A stretch of DNA of 64,000 nt, from assembly GCA_005776725.1 (NCBI GenBank), contig SXOO01000226.1, positions 1 through 64,000 of the forward strand, written 5' to 3'. A model generated the notes under the pieces. That model was given only the letters and a program-made list of their open reading frames with translations, ran no database searches and was not told where the DNA came from. The position numbers were made by a program, and so were the translations under genes. Source of the DNA: Pseudomonadota bacterium (GTDB taxonomy: Bacteria > Myxococcota_A > UBA9042 > GCA-2863065). Positions 29,504 through 40,500 of this stretch are shown here, piece by piece (the first letter of the stretch is position 1; each line of letters opens with the position of its first letter).

Positions 29504-30658
29504 CTAGACCGCCGTGATGAACGTGTAGGCGAGCCCAGACAGCGTGAGGAGCAGCGCTAGCATTCCCAGCGCGGGTGCCACGCCGAACGCCATGGCCTCT
29601 CGGGCTCCCGCGCTGCCGTGGGCGTCCAGCGCGGCCAGATGCTCCGCGACCGCGGCCCGGAGCCACTCAGGTGCGCTCCGCCGGGCGACTCGGCGGCGCT
29701 TCGCAGGGACCACCATCGGCTCGGGCGCGGGGTCAGGCTTGGGGCGAGGCCTCAGCCCCTCGACGAGGCCTCCCAGCAAGAACGGGTCATGGTCCGGCTC
29801 GAGGACGTGGATCGCCTGTCGAAGCGCCCCAGCGAACTCCGCGGCCGTGTTCCAGCGCTGCTCGGCCGATGGCGCGATCGCTCTCTCGAGGACCGGTCGC
29901 AGGGGGAGCGGGACCTTCTTCCACTGCGGCGTGAGCTTCAAGCCCGCCAGCGCGTGCCGCTGTGCATCGGTGGTCCCGTCCTCCACCACGGTCTCTCCCG
30001 TGACGAGCTCGTGCAGGATCACGCCCACAGCGAAGATGTCGGCGCGTCGGTCGAGCGGGGCCGCCACCGCCTGTTCCGGCGCCATGTACGGGACGGTGCC
30101 CTTCACGAGACCCACTTGAGTCGTGCCGGGCCGCGATTCGAACCGGGCGATCCCGAAGTCGAGGAGTCGGACGGCGCCGGTGCGCGTCACGAGGATGTTC
30201 CGAGGGCTGACGTCGCGGTGGACCAGATGTTCGGGGCGCCCTTCGGCGTCGCGCAGCTCATGGGCGTACTGGAGCCCGTCTAACACCTCGGCCAGCACGT
30301 AGAGCGCGTGTCCAAGAGGAAAGCCCTTGGCGCGGCGGCCATACCTTCGGCGGAGCGCCGAGAGCGTCTCGCCCTCGATGAACTCCATGACCATGAAGTG
30401 CACGCCCTCGGCCGTGCCGTGGTCGAGGACCGGGACGAGCGTCCTGTGACCGAGCCTCTGGGAGAGCTCAGCCTCCGCGTGAAAGGTGTCCACGTGGTGC
30501 GGGTCGTTGGCGAGCTCCGCGTCGAGGACCTTGACCGCAACGACCTGATCGGTCCCGTGCGTGCTCGTGCGAATGGCCCGGTAGACGGTGGCCATGCCGC
30601 CGCGACCGACCTCTTCCTCGATCCGATAAGGACCAACCGACGCGATGGACGCCTTCAT
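29504..30658 (-). CDS. Serine/threonine protein kinase with C-terminal TM segment
   Basis: YRIEEEVGRGGMATVYRA, HLVHRDVSPRNILVTRTGAVRLLDFGIARFES, GTVPYMAPEQ; hydrophobic C-terminus. Confidence 0.93.
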   Translation of the reverse strand: MKASIASVGPYRIEEEVGRGGMATVYRAIRTSTHGTDQVVAVKVLDAELANDPHHVDTFHAEAELSQRLGHRTLVPVLDHGTAEGVHFMVMEFIEGETLSALRRRYGRRAKGFPLGHALYVLAEVLDGLQYAHELRDAEGRPEHLVHRDVSPRNILVTRTGAVRLLDFGIARFESRPGTTQVGLVKGTVPYMAPEQAVAAPLDRRADIFAVGVILHELVTGETVVEDGTTDAQRHALAGLKLTPQWKKVPLPLRPVLERAIAPSAEQRWNTAAEFAGALRQAIHVLEPDHDPFLLGGLVEGLRPRPKPDPAPEPMVVPAKRRRVARRSAPEWLRAAVAEHLAALDAHGSAGAREAMAFGVAPALGMLALLLTLSGLAYTFITAV

Positions 30659-30783
30659 GACCCGACCCCAAAGTTCAGGATCACGGACCCTACGCTCCCG
30701 CTCGCAAGGCCTCCAGTTTTAGGATCGAATGTTGTGGAGAAACTGTGGAGAAGGCGGCCGAAGATCCCCGTCCTGCGTCCACT

Positions 30784-31830
30784 CTAACGCGCCGACAGCG
30801 TCACTCGGAGCAGCTCGGCCGCGTTTCGGTAGTACACCCGCTCCAGCACCTCCTCGGACAGCGCGATCGCGTCGATGGTCCAGGGTCCCTGAATGGGCGT
30901 GGGGTGCGTCATTCCGCGGTCGGCCGTCTCCAGGTACTGGAAGTGGCGCTCGTAGAACACCTGAGCGTCCTGCTCGGTTGGGGTCTCCCCACCGGACGAC
31001 CCCAATACCAGCCCGTACGGGCTGACCCCGATGTCGGTGGCGAACAGGATTCGAGAGGCGTGGCGCTCGAACAACGCCCGAACGACCTCTGGGGGATGGC
31101 GGCCGACCTCCGGGATCCGCGCCCCGAGGTCGATCGCGGTGTTCGGGTGTCTGTCCAGAAGCCCGCTGACGTAGCCCGGATCTTCGGCGTTGTTGCCGAA
31201 GTGCACGCACACGAAGGTGGTCTGAGGGTGGGCCTCGATGACCCGCTCCAGGGCGTAGAGCAACTCGAGCCGCGGGGGCGCGTCCGTTCCCCAGAAGGAC
31301 CACTCGGGGTGGGCCTGCAGCTCGTCCCAGCGCTCGTTCTGCGGGGTCGGGGGCTCCCAGAACGCCTTGGGGTCTGCGACGTGGATGAACACGGGCACTC
31401 CGAGCTCTCCCGCGCGCTCCCAGAGGGGGAAGAACCGCGGGTCGTCCACGTCGATCAGCGCCCCCGCTGGGTCACGCAGGTAGAGCCCCAGGGCCTTCGA
31501 GATCTTCAGTGCGACGAAGCCGTGTTCGCGGACCGAACGCTCGAGTCCCATGGCCTCGCGGACGCCCCACCACGGCTCATCGAGTCCGTCGAAGTCGGGC
31601 GTGTAGGCGTTTAGGATGTGCCCCGGGAGCGCGGTCGCGAGCCGCACGCCGGCCGGCACGCCGTCCAACGTCGACGAGTAGTTCCCGCCCGAGAGGTTGA
31701 GGTACGCCACCACGCCCGCGGCGCGCCTTATGTGCTCGATGCGATCCGCCGCCTTCCACGAGAGGTGCGCGTGCGCGTCGATGATCGGCGGGCGGGAGGC
31801 GAGGACCAACGCGAGGAGTGAAGTGAGCAC
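30784..31830 (-). CDS. Amidohydrolase (TIM-barrel metal-dependent hydrolase)
   Basis: PPIIDAHAHLSWKAADR; TTFVCVHFGNNAEDP; RILFATDIGVSPYG. Confidence 0.85.
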   Translation of the reverse strand: MLTSLLALVLASRPPIIDAHAHLSWKAADRIEHIRRAAGVVAYLNLSGGNYSSTLDGVPAGVRLATALPGHILNAYTPDFDGLDEPWWGVREAMGLERSVREHGFVALKISKALGLYLRDPAGALIDVDDPRFFPLWERAGELGVPVFIHVADPKAFWEPPTPQNERWDELQAHPEWSFWGTDAPPRLELLYALERVIEAHPQTTFVCVHFGNNAEDPGYVSGLLDRHPNTAIDLGARIPEVGRHPPEVVRALFERHASRILFATDIGVSPYGLVLGSSGGETPTEQDAQVFYERHFQYLETADRGMTHPTPIQGPWTIDAIALSEEVLERVYYRNAAELLRVTLSAR

Positions 31831-31910
31831 GCGCCGTAGGTTACATCAACGCTGCCGGTTCGCGGCAGCCGGACACCCGTTGCCACAAAGGACTGGAGCG
31901 AACTCGGACC

Positions 31911-32774
31911 TTGCGTATAGTCCGCAGCGTGCGCCAGAGCCAACCTTTCTTCGTCCGCTACTGGGGGGTACGCGGGAGCATCGCGACGCCCGGACCAGAG
32001 ACCATGCGATACGGCGGTAACACCACCTGTATCGAGGTCCGGGTGGGCGGTGAGCTCATCATCATCGACTGCGGTACCGGTATGCGGCCGCTCGGCCGGG
32101 CACTCAGCGCCGCCGGGCAGCCTGTGGTCGCCACGGTGCTGGTGAGCCACATGCACCTCGACCACCTCGTGGGCTTCCCGTTCTTCAGCCCCGCCTTCGA
32201 CAAGAACAACCGGCTGGCGTTCTACAGCGAGCCGCGTGTATTCAAGGGCCTGCGCGCAGTGCTCACGGACCAGATGGCGGGTCCCACGTTCCCGATCGGC
32301 CTCGACGCGATGGGCGCTCAGCTGCGTTTTCACGAGCTCGAGCCCGGCGACAGCGTGCGTCTCGGGGAGGTCCACGTGCGGACCGCGCCGCTCGACCACC
32401 CTGGGGGGGCGACCGCCTTCCGCATCGAGTTCCAGGGTCACTCGTTCGTGCACGCCTCAGACCATGAGCACAAGGGCGCGCTCCACCCGCCGCTCCTCGA
32501 GCTCGCCCGGGGCGCCGATGTCCTGTCGATCGACTCCACCTACACCGAGGCGGAGTACCCGGACTATGTCGGGTGGGGGCACTCGACCTGGGAGCACGCC
32601 TGCTGGCTCGGCGAAGAAGCCGGCGTGGGACGGGTGGTACTCACTCATCACGACCCCTCGCACACCGACGAGATCCTCGATCGCATCGCGCAGGAGGCGG
32701 CGGCGCGACGGGCTGGCACCCGCGTCGCGCACGAGGGCATGATTATCGACCTCATGGATGGCGGGATCCGTTGA
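31911..32774 (+). CDS. MBL-fold metallo-hydrolase
   Basis: FVRYWGVRGSIATPGPETMRYGGNTTCIEV; VSHMHLDHLVGFPFF (HxHxDH); VLTHHDPSHTDE. Confidence 0.9.
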   Translation: MRIVRSVRQSQPFFVRYWGVRGSIATPGPETMRYGGNTTCIEVRVGGELIIIDCGTGMRPLGRALSAAGQPVVATVLVSHMHLDHLVGFPFFSPAFDKNNRLAFYSEPRVFKGLRAVLTDQMAGPTFPIGLDAMGAQLRFHELEPGDSVRLGEVHVRTAPLDHPGGATAFRIEFQGHSFVHASDHEHKGALHPPLLELARGADVLSIDSTYTEAEYPDYVGWGHSTWEHACWLGEEAGVGRVVLTHHDPSHTDEILDRIAQEAAARRAGTRVAHEGMIIDLMDGGIR

Positions 32775-32812
32775 CCCCCGCGCGACCGCCCGAAAGGGCA
32801 AGGAGCTCGCTC

Positions 32813-34210
32813 TTGAAGTTCTCGACGATCCTTCCCCTCGTCACCGCGGCGGTGCTGTCGGCATGCGCCGAGAAGGACCAGCCCCTCGGCTCCACCACTG
32901 GATCTGACTCAGCCGACGCGACCGACGCGACCGACGGGACCGACGGCACCGACACGACCGACGGGACCGATGCGACCGACGGCACCGACGGCACCGACGC
33001 GACCGACGGCACCGACGGCACCGACGGCACCGATGGGACCGCCCAGATTTGCACGCCCGGCGAGAAGTTCTGCAACGGTGCGTCGCGGGTCGAGTGCAAC
33101 GCCACGGGGACGCAGCTCACCCCAACACCGTGCGCGGGTGGCTGCAAGGACGGCGCTTGCGTCGAGTCGTGCACGCCCAACACCACGGCCTGTGAGGGGG
33201 CGGTGTTGGTCACCTGCGACGCCGCTGGCAAGGTGCTGAAGTCTCCCTGCGAGAACGGCTGCGACGTGGGCGCGTGCAAGGAGCCCGTCAAGGTATGCAC
33301 CCCCGACCAGACGGTCTGCGACCCAGAGCTCTCGAAGCTCATGGTGTGCGCGGCTGACGGCCTGTCGGCTGTCGCCAAAGAGGACTGTCCCCACGGCTGT
33401 GTCGAGGGCGCCACCACCTGCCAGGAGGCGCAGTGCAAGCCGGGCGACACTCGCTGCTCGACCGAGAACCCCAAGCTGGTCGAGGTGTGCAACTCGAAGC
33501 AGAGTGGGTGGGAGCCGGTCGAGGCGCCATGCTCCAACTCGTGCGCCGACGGCAAGTGCTTCGTCCCAAGCTGCGAGGCGGGTGAGTTGCATTGCGGGCC
33601 GCTCGGGGTCGAGGTGTGCAACGCTGGCGGCACGGCCTTCGAGGTCAAGGAGTTCTGCAAGTCCGGGTGCACCACCACGGAGACCGGCCCGGTCTGCAAG
33701 CTCTGCAAGAAGGGCCTCACCGAGTGCGACGGGCAAGACGTGCTGGTCTGCGCGGACGAAGCCGTTGGTTTCACCGTGTCGTCTACCTGTTCGGACATTC
33801 AGACCTGCTCGGGCGGGGCCTGCGTCGACGTGGTCGTGGTGAAGGGCCAAGCCGACTACATCGCCCTCATGAAGGCCATGGCGAACTGCTTCATCAGCAA
33901 GAAGGTGGGCTCGTGCCGACCGATCTCGACCGTCGGGCTCGCCGCTCCGGTGACGATCGACGATCTCGAGACCTGGTACTGCGCGCTCTATGAGGCCGAA
34001 ACCCTCGCGGGTCAGTTCGATTCCGAGGCGCAGTACCTCGCGTCGGCGGACATCATGGGGGGATGTTCGCTCCTCGACACCAACTTCCAGGATCTCGAGT
34101 TCGAGCAGGACGAGATCACGCCAGGCAAGAGCGGCGAGCAGTGCATCGGCTTCGCCAACACGACCTTCGGCGGCGAGCACATCGTAGTGAATCTCTGCTC
34201 CGCGTTCTGA
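32813..34210 (+). CDS. Cys-rich secreted lipoprotein with Asp/Gly/Thr-repeat linker
   Basis: TTG start; lipobox AAVLSAC; low-complexity DATDGTDGTDTTDGTD linker followed by repeated ~50-aa Cys modules. Confidence 0.75.
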   Translation: MKFSTILPLVTAAVLSACAEKDQPLGSTTGSDSADATDATDGTDGTDTTDGTDATDGTDGTDATDGTDGTDGTDGTAQICTPGEKFCNGASRVECNATGTQLTPTPCAGGCKDGACVESCTPNTTACEGAVLVTCDAAGKVLKSPCENGCDVGACKEPVKVCTPDQTVCDPELSKLMVCAADGLSAVAKEDCPHGCVEGATTCQEAQCKPGDTRCSTENPKLVEVCNSKQSGWEPVEAPCSNSCADGKCFVPSCEAGELHCGPLGVEVCNAGGTAFEVKEFCKSGCTTTETGPVCKLCKKGLTECDGQDVLVCADEAVGFTVSSTCSDIQTCSGGACVDVVVVKGQADYIALMKAMANCFISKKVGSCRPISTVGLAAPVTIDDLETWYCALYEAETLAGQFDSEAQYLASADIMGGCSLLDTNFQDLEFEQDEITPGKSGEQCIGFANTTFGGEHIVVNLCSAF

Positions 34211-34293
34211 GGCGCGTCTAGCGCCCCGCGCTCGCCTGCCGACGCGGCGGCGGGCCACCACCCCTCGACATTCGCGTGACCCGCCCGGCGCCC

Positions 34294-35532
34294 CTAGTGC
34301 GGCGCCGAGTCCCCCTTCGTTGTGGCGCCGAGCTCTTGGACCGCGGCCTTTGCTGCCGCGTGGACCCACACCGCCACACGGGCTGAGGCGGGCGTGATGC
34401 CCTCGAGCGCCAGGGTGCGCATCATGAACGCTCGCGTGGTCGGCAGGTCCCAATGCCGCCGGAGGAGGCGCAGAGTCCCGGGGGCACGCGCCCAGAACTC
34501 CGCGAACTCGATGGCGTAAGCCTTGGCGGCCCGCAGCTTCTCGTCGCGCATCTCGGCGGGGAACGCGTTCTCGAAGCGCTTGTCGCCGAGCCGCAGCAGC
34601 GTGGCCGGCACGAACGGGTTGTCCAAGAGGCCGCGATAGAACGCGATCGCCGCCTTCAGGGGCTCCGCGAGGCGAAGACGGGCGAGCATCACGCTGAACT
34701 GATCGATGGGGCGCCCATCGGCGAGGAGCTCCACGGCCGATTCGGGCTCGTCGAGGACGAACGCGATGCGTCCGAGTGGCGTGGCCGAGTGTCTGCGCCA
34801 CTCGCTGCCCGCCCGCGACAGGCGCATGAAGACCTCGCGGGCTTCGTCGAGGCAGCCGAGGACGAGGAGCGCCCTCCCGAGCCCAGCGAGGACGTCGGGG
34901 ATCCCCTCGATGCCGTCGCGCTCGCTGGGATCGCCTGCGAGGACGAGGGCCTGCCGGAACTGCTGGAGCGCCGCGAACGGGCGCTGCGCATCGAGCTCGA
35001 TCGTCCCCACGACGGCGTGCGCGGGCATGCACGCTGGGTCCAGCTCGAGCGCGTGGTCCGCGAGGAAACGCGCGCGCTCCGCATCTCCCCGCGCCAGAAG
35101 GTCCAGCGCCTCCGTGGCTTCACGTCGGGCTTCACTCCTCTGACGCGCGCCACTCGGGAACAGCGGAACGACCTTGTCGATCGACTTCGTGAGGCGGCGA
35201 CGGTTTTCATCGACCCAGTTGGCCAACGCCGCAGCGTCGTCCCCTGGCGTGATCGCCAACAACCGGCGGAGCGTGGTCAGGCGGTGGCGCCGGGTGTCGT
35301 GTGACGCGTCGCCGAGCCATTGCTCAATCAGGCGCTCGCTCGGGATTAGCGAGCTCTCGTCGCCGAGGAGCGACAAGAGGCTGAGGCAATTCGCGCGTTC
35401 ACGACGTCGCACGCGCGTCTGCGCGCCTTGGATCGCGCCGAGGTAGCGGCGCACGACGTCGTCCATGAGAGCCGGGACGTCCATCGAGAGGAGAATAGCC
35501 GCGCGCATTTCCCGGGTCCAATGTGTTGACAC
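34294..35532 (-). CDS. Hypothetical TPR-like helical protein
   Basis: Long uninterrupted ORF with repeated helical motifs (ARFLADHALELDPACMPAHAVVGTIELDAQRPFAALQQFRQAL). Confidence 0.65.
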   Translation of the reverse strand: MSTHWTREMRAAILLSMDVPALMDDVVRRYLGAIQGAQTRVRRRERANCLSLLSLLGDESSLIPSERLIEQWLGDASHDTRRHRLTTLRRLLAITPGDDAAALANWVDENRRRLTKSIDKVVPLFPSGARQRSEARREATEALDLLARGDAERARFLADHALELDPACMPAHAVVGTIELDAQRPFAALQQFRQALVLAGDPSERDGIEGIPDVLAGLGRALLVLGCLDEAREVFMRLSRAGSEWRRHSATPLGRIAFVLDEPESAVELLADGRPIDQFSVMLARLRLAEPLKAAIAFYRGLLDNPFVPATLLRLGDKRFENAFPAEMRDEKLRAAKAYAIEFAEFWARAPGTLRLLRRHWDLPTTRAFMMRTLALEGITPASARVAVWVHAAAKAAVQELGATTKGDSAPH

Positions 35533-35763
35533 GAAGGCCGCGGGCGAGCGCCCTGGGGGAGTTCAGCGGGCCCTGAAGGTTGCCAACTCGGTGGACCCCC
35601 TGCTATGGTCGCGCCACGCGAGTGAGGCTGTGGATTTCCAAGCCGAACTCGCGGATGTACTTCAATGTTCGCGTCCTCTTGGCACTACCCGGACTGCCGG
35701 TCCGGAGGCCACGAGGTCCACTTGGTCGATCACGTTCCACGGCAAGTCGGAGTCGAAGTCCCA

Positions 35764-36219
35764 ATGGCCAACTCGTCCCATGAGGTCAACGCGCTGCTCG
35801 GTCGCGGCAGCGAGTTCGAAGGCAAGCTCACGTTCGAAGGCACCGTCCGCATCGACGGCAAGTTCACCGGAGAGATCTTCTCGAACGACACGCTCATCAT
35901 CGGTGAGGGCGCTCGCGTCAAGGCGGAGGTCGACGTGGCCACCGTGATCATCTACGGCGACCTCATCGGGAACGTCCGCGCGAAGAACACGGTCGAGATG
36001 CACGCGCCAGCCCGCCTGAAGGGCAACATCACGGCGCCGGCGCTGGTCGTGGACCAGGGCGTCGTCTTCGATGGCAACTGCCAGATGACCACCAGCGAGC
36101 GCGCGCGGCGCGAGCTCGAACAGTCGGGTCAGGGCGGGATGCCGGCAGCAGCGGCCACCCCCGCGGCGGGGAGCGTCATGCCGCCCCCCAAGCCGCGCCC
36201 TGAGCCCAACATCATGTGA
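35764..36219 (+). CDS. Bactofilin (polymer-forming cytoskeletal protein)
   Basis: FEGKLTFEGTVRIDGKFTGEIFSNDTLIIGEGARVKAEVDVATVIIYGDLIGNVRAKNTVEMHAPARLKGNITAPALVVDQGVVFDGNCQM. Confidence 0.95.
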   Translation: MANSSHEVNALLGRGSEFEGKLTFEGTVRIDGKFTGEIFSNDTLIIGEGARVKAEVDVATVIIYGDLIGNVRAKNTVEMHAPARLKGNITAPALVVDQGVVFDGNCQMTTSERARRELEQSGQGGMPAAAATPAAGSVMPPPKPRPEPNIM

Positions 36220-36263
36220 TCAGCGAGGTGCTCGGCCCAACCCGTCGGGCGCCGCGCTGACCG

Positions 36264-37523
36264 GTGTCCATCAGCCTCGTCATCGTCCTCGCGTTGGCGC
36301 TGTCCTTCGCGTTCGCGAGGGTCGCCGAACGCTACGGGCTCACGCAGCCAGGGCGCAGCGGCGTCGAATACCTGCTCCTCGGAGTCATCCTGGGCCCCCA
36401 CGTCTCGGCCGTGGTGGATCGCAGCGCCCTCGCCACCCTCGCGCCGTTCTTCTCCGTAATTCTCGGGGTCGTCGGTTTCCGCATGGGCCTGCTCCTCCAC
36501 GGTCCGTCGCGGACGTGGCGGAGCGCCGGACCGGGTGTGCTCACGGCGGTCTTCACCGGAGCCACCGTCACCGGGGTGACCCTGCTCGCGCAGGAGCTCC
36601 TGGAACTTGGGTCCAGCACTAGCCACTGGTTCGCAGTCGAGCTCGGCGCGATCGCGATGACCGCAAACGAGACGGCCATCCGGTACCGCTCTGGGCGCCT
36701 CGGGGCCCGCGGCCCTGTCACCGACCAGCTGTTCGCCACGGCGGCCGCGATGAACGTCACTGCCGTGATCTTCTTCGGCGCCGCGCTGGCGCTGGCGCGC
36801 GGCGACGCGCCCCTGCCGGGTTTTCAGCCGGGAGGCGTTGCCTGGTTCGGCGTGAGCCTTCTCGTCGGCGGCGCCACCGGATTCCTTCACCACTGGTTCG
36901 TGCAGAAGAACGAGGGCGAGGACAAGCAGTTCCTGGCCATCGTCGCTGTCCTCGTCTTCGGCAGCGGCATCGCCTTCGCGCTGGGCCTCAGTCCGCTCTT
37001 CGTAACGATCATCGCCGGTATCCTCGTCGGGCGGTCTACCCCCGTGGGCGACCCGCTCCATCGCATGGTCGACCGCCTCGAGGCGCCGCTGGAGGTCCTC
37101 TTGCTGCTGGCCGTAGGCCTATCCCTCGCGCCGCTCACGGGCTCTGGCTGGTTCCTTGTGGTCGCGTTCCCGCTGGTGCGCCTCCTCGCCGTGCGTATCG
37201 GGGCACGGTTCGGGCATCGAAGCGGCATGGGGCGGGGGCTCGCGGGCGTGGGCGTCCTCTCCGTCGCGATCGCGCTGGAGTTCGTGCTCCTCGGAGGCGC
37301 GGAGGGCTCCGCTCTCGAGGCAGCCCCGTCGTCCGGCGCCCTCGTCGTAAACGCGGTGATCCTGTCGCTGCTGGTCACGGATCTGCTCGCGGGCGCGCAA
37401 CTACGCGCGGTGCTCGCCGACGCGGGCGAGCTCCACCTGGTCCCGCAACCTGAGCCCAGCGCGGGCCTCCTCGGCGCCGAGCCGCCGCGCCCCCAGCCCG
37501 GACCAAGGGCGGGCCCCGCGTGA
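36264..37523 (+). CDS. Cation/proton antiporter family membrane protein (CPA-type)
   Basis: GTG start; multiple TM segments in Na+/H+ exchanger-like arrangement (FAFARVAERYGLTQPGRSGVEYLLLGVILGP). Confidence 0.75.
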   Translation: MSISLVIVLALALSFAFARVAERYGLTQPGRSGVEYLLLGVILGPHVSAVVDRSALATLAPFFSVILGVVGFRMGLLLHGPSRTWRSAGPGVLTAVFTGATVTGVTLLAQELLELGSSTSHWFAVELGAIAMTANETAIRYRSGRLGARGPVTDQLFATAAAMNVTAVIFFGAALALARGDAPLPGFQPGGVAWFGVSLLVGGATGFLHHWFVQKNEGEDKQFLAIVAVLVFGSGIAFALGLSPLFVTIIAGILVGRSTPVGDPLHRMVDRLEAPLEVLLLLAVGLSLAPLTGSGWFLVVAFPLVRLLAVRIGARFGHRSGMGRGLAGVGVLSVAIALEFVLLGGAEGSALEAAPSSGALVVNAVILSLLVTDLLAGAQLRAVLADAGELHLVPQPEPSAGLLGAEPPRPQPGPRAGPA

Positions 37524-40500
37524 TCCGCCGAGCCGTCGTCCTGCTGTGCGCCACGGTCCTCATGCTGGCGCTCTACCTGGTCGTCTCCGGCGTACAAGAC
37601 TTCGGGCCGCACCCGTTCTCTGTGGCAGCGATAGGCTTCGTCCTCCTGGTGGCGTTCTCGATCGGCGAGGGCGCGAAGGTCCTCGGGCTGCCCTCGGTGA
37701 CCGGCTACATCGCCACCGGGCTCGCGCTGTCCCCGCTCTTCGCCGAGCTCTTCGGGCCACGCCTCATTGGCGACATCTCGTTCTTCAACACGCTCGCCCT
37801 CTCGCTGATCGCCATGACGGCGGGCCTCGAACTCGACGCCCGCTCGGTCGCGCGCGTGGCGCGGACGCTCTTCCTCTCCATCGTCTACGGCGTCCCGCTG
37901 CTCCTCGTCCTCGTGGGCGGCGGGCTCGTACTGTGGCAGGTGCGCCTCCCCATCGAGGGCGTCGCCACGTTTGAGGGCGGCGTGGTGCTCGCGCTGATCT
38001 TCGCGGTCCTGTCCCTGGCCACGTCCATGGCGGTGGCGTTGGCCGTGGTGAGCGAACACCGCTCCAAGGGCAGGTACACCGACCTGGTGCTCGGGATGCC
38101 CGTGGCGAAGGACGTCGTGACGGTCATCGGGCTCGCGATCCTAGTGCCCTTCGCCAACGCCAGCATCACGGGCGCGCCGGCCGACGGCGGCCTCTTCATG
38201 CACATCCTCGGAGAGCTCGGCCTGTCGCTCTTGGCCGGCGCGATAATTGGCGCTGCGTTGATCGCGTATGTCCGGCTCGTCGGGCGGGAGCTCCTCGTCT
38301 TCACGGTAGCCGTGCTCCTCGGCGTGTCGGAGCTCGTGCGCAACCTGCAGCTCGAGCTCCTGCTCGTCTTCATCACTGCCGGCGCCGTGGTTCGGAACTT
38401 CTCGCCCTACGAGACGGACCTCCTCCAGCCCCTCCGGAAGGTCGCCCTCCCGATCTTCGTCGTGTTCTTCACCACGGCCGGCGCCAACGTCGATCTCAGC
38501 GCCACCCTAGCGGTGTTGCCCGTGGCGGCGCTCATCAGCGGCGCCCGCGCCCTGGCGTTCTTCCTGGCCCACCGCGCCGCGGCATCGCGAGAGGGACCGG
38601 GGATCCGAGAGCACGGCTGGCTTGGCTTCCTGCCGCAGTCCGCAGTCAACATCGGGCTCACGGTCTTGGCTGCGCGTGAGGTTCCGGCGCTCCGCGAGGC
38701 CATCCTGTCCATTGGGATGGCCGTGGTCGCGCTCCACCTCCTCGTAGGGCCGGTGCTGCTCTCGTTCGCTATCCGTCGCTCCGGCGAGTCCGCATTGTCG
38801 TCTGGGCCCGCACCCGCACGGCGCGAGGCCGCGGCCCTCGTCCCGGTCGCCGCTCCGCCCGACCCCGATCCCGATCTGGTAGATATCGGTGGCGCGCTCG
38901 AGACCCTGGTGACTCGCTTCTGCGCCGACGAGAGTAGCCGCTCCGCCGCCGAAGCCAGCGTCGGCCACGCGCTGGCCTCTCCGCGGAGCCGCGAGCCCGA
39001 GGCATGGGAGGAGGCGCGGCGGCTCCTTGGCGACGACCTCCACGATCGGGTCGCGCTCCTGTATCGCGACGTGGCGAGGATCGCTCAGGGTGCCCCCCTC
39101 GCGGTCGTTCGGCAGCCGCTCCCACTCCGGGGGCCCACCTCGATGAAGAGCGTGTTGGCGCGGGTCCGTCGCCTCCTACGCCGCGCCGCGGGGCGTCGCG
39201 AGGTCGTGGTGCCGCTCCGCTCGCTCGTCCGCAGCGCCGTCGAGCCGAGGTTCGCCCGCGCCCTCGTCGTGGTGCAGGCCACGCGCCTCCGCCTACGCGT
39301 ACGCATCCTCCAAGGGGTCAAGGCCGCGCTCGACGGCAAGCTGGGGCTGGACGCGCTCGAGGGTCAGCTCGCCGCGTTGGCGCGTGAGACGGCCGAGCGT
39401 CTCAGGGGTGAGCTGGAACGGGCGCTGGCCGACGCCCTGACCGACGCAGCCGTTTTGGCCGCTGGCGCGCGCTCGTCGCTTCGAGTGCCGCCGTACTCCG
39501 TCGTGGAGCCCGAGGTGGCTGTCTGGCTCGCGCGGCTCGAGTCGGACGGCCCCGAGTGGCAGCCGCTCATCCTGGCCAGCCTCGACGGCGCCCGCGCGGC
39601 CGAGCAGCTTCAGGCGATCCGCGAGGGCGTGACCGAGGTGGCCGCCTCCCAGGTTCACGAGCCGTTGGCGGAACTCCGGCGCGAGCTGGAGCGCGGCGCC
39701 GCGCTGGTTAGGGCTCGCGTCGATGAGCTTCGCGCCGCGGTGGACGAATGGCGCCTCTCGGGCACGGTGGGGGACGACCCCCTCAATGTCACGCGGGAGG
39801 GTCGCGCCGTGCCTCGGCCTTCCGGCGGAAGAGGGCTGGTCTCGGGCACCCACCCGACGGTTGGCCCGGTCACCGAGTCGAATGGGCATGGCGAAGACGC
39901 AGCGCTCGAGCGGCTCGCGGCGCGAGCGCAGAACGTGGCGTCGGTGGACGCGTTGGCCACGTTCCGCGGGGCCCGGTCTCGCTTCCGCCGCGCCGGCCAA
40001 TCCGTGGTGCTCCGCGAGCGACTCGTCGCGCTCGTGGGCCAGTGCCCGGAGCGGCTCGTCCTCTTGGCTGGCGAGCTGCCGCTCCCCGGTGACGCCGTCT
40101 CGGGCAGCGTCGCCCGCGTATCGATCGAGCTGCGCGCGCGCGCCGAGGCGCTCCTGCTCGACGATGTCACCCGCACGCGCGCCGACGCCCTCCAGCCCGT
40201 CATGCGCTCCACAGGGCTCATCCCGGTCCGGCTGAAGCAGGCGGTCGCAGCGCTCAGCTACACGCTCGAGCTCGCGCGTGGCCGCCGCTTCGACGACGAG
40301 CAGACCCGCCACGAGGCGCTCTCCCGGGCGATTGAGCGGCTCGCCGCCGACGTGGAGGAGGCGCTTCTGGGCCCGCTCGCCGCCGTCGAGTCCGCGCGCC
40401 GTTCGGTCCAGTCGGCCCTGGACGTCGCATTGAGCCAACTTCAGGACGAGCTGCGGCCCGAGGGCGTGGAGTCGGCTACGCGGTGGCCGCGCGCCATCGG

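Noticed and set aside
32909-35032. 707-aa minus-strand ORF
   Set aside because: Antisense to the Asp/Gly-rich lipoprotein and crossing into another gene; VGAVGRVGAVG repeat is the reverse reading of the DGTDGTD-coding repeat
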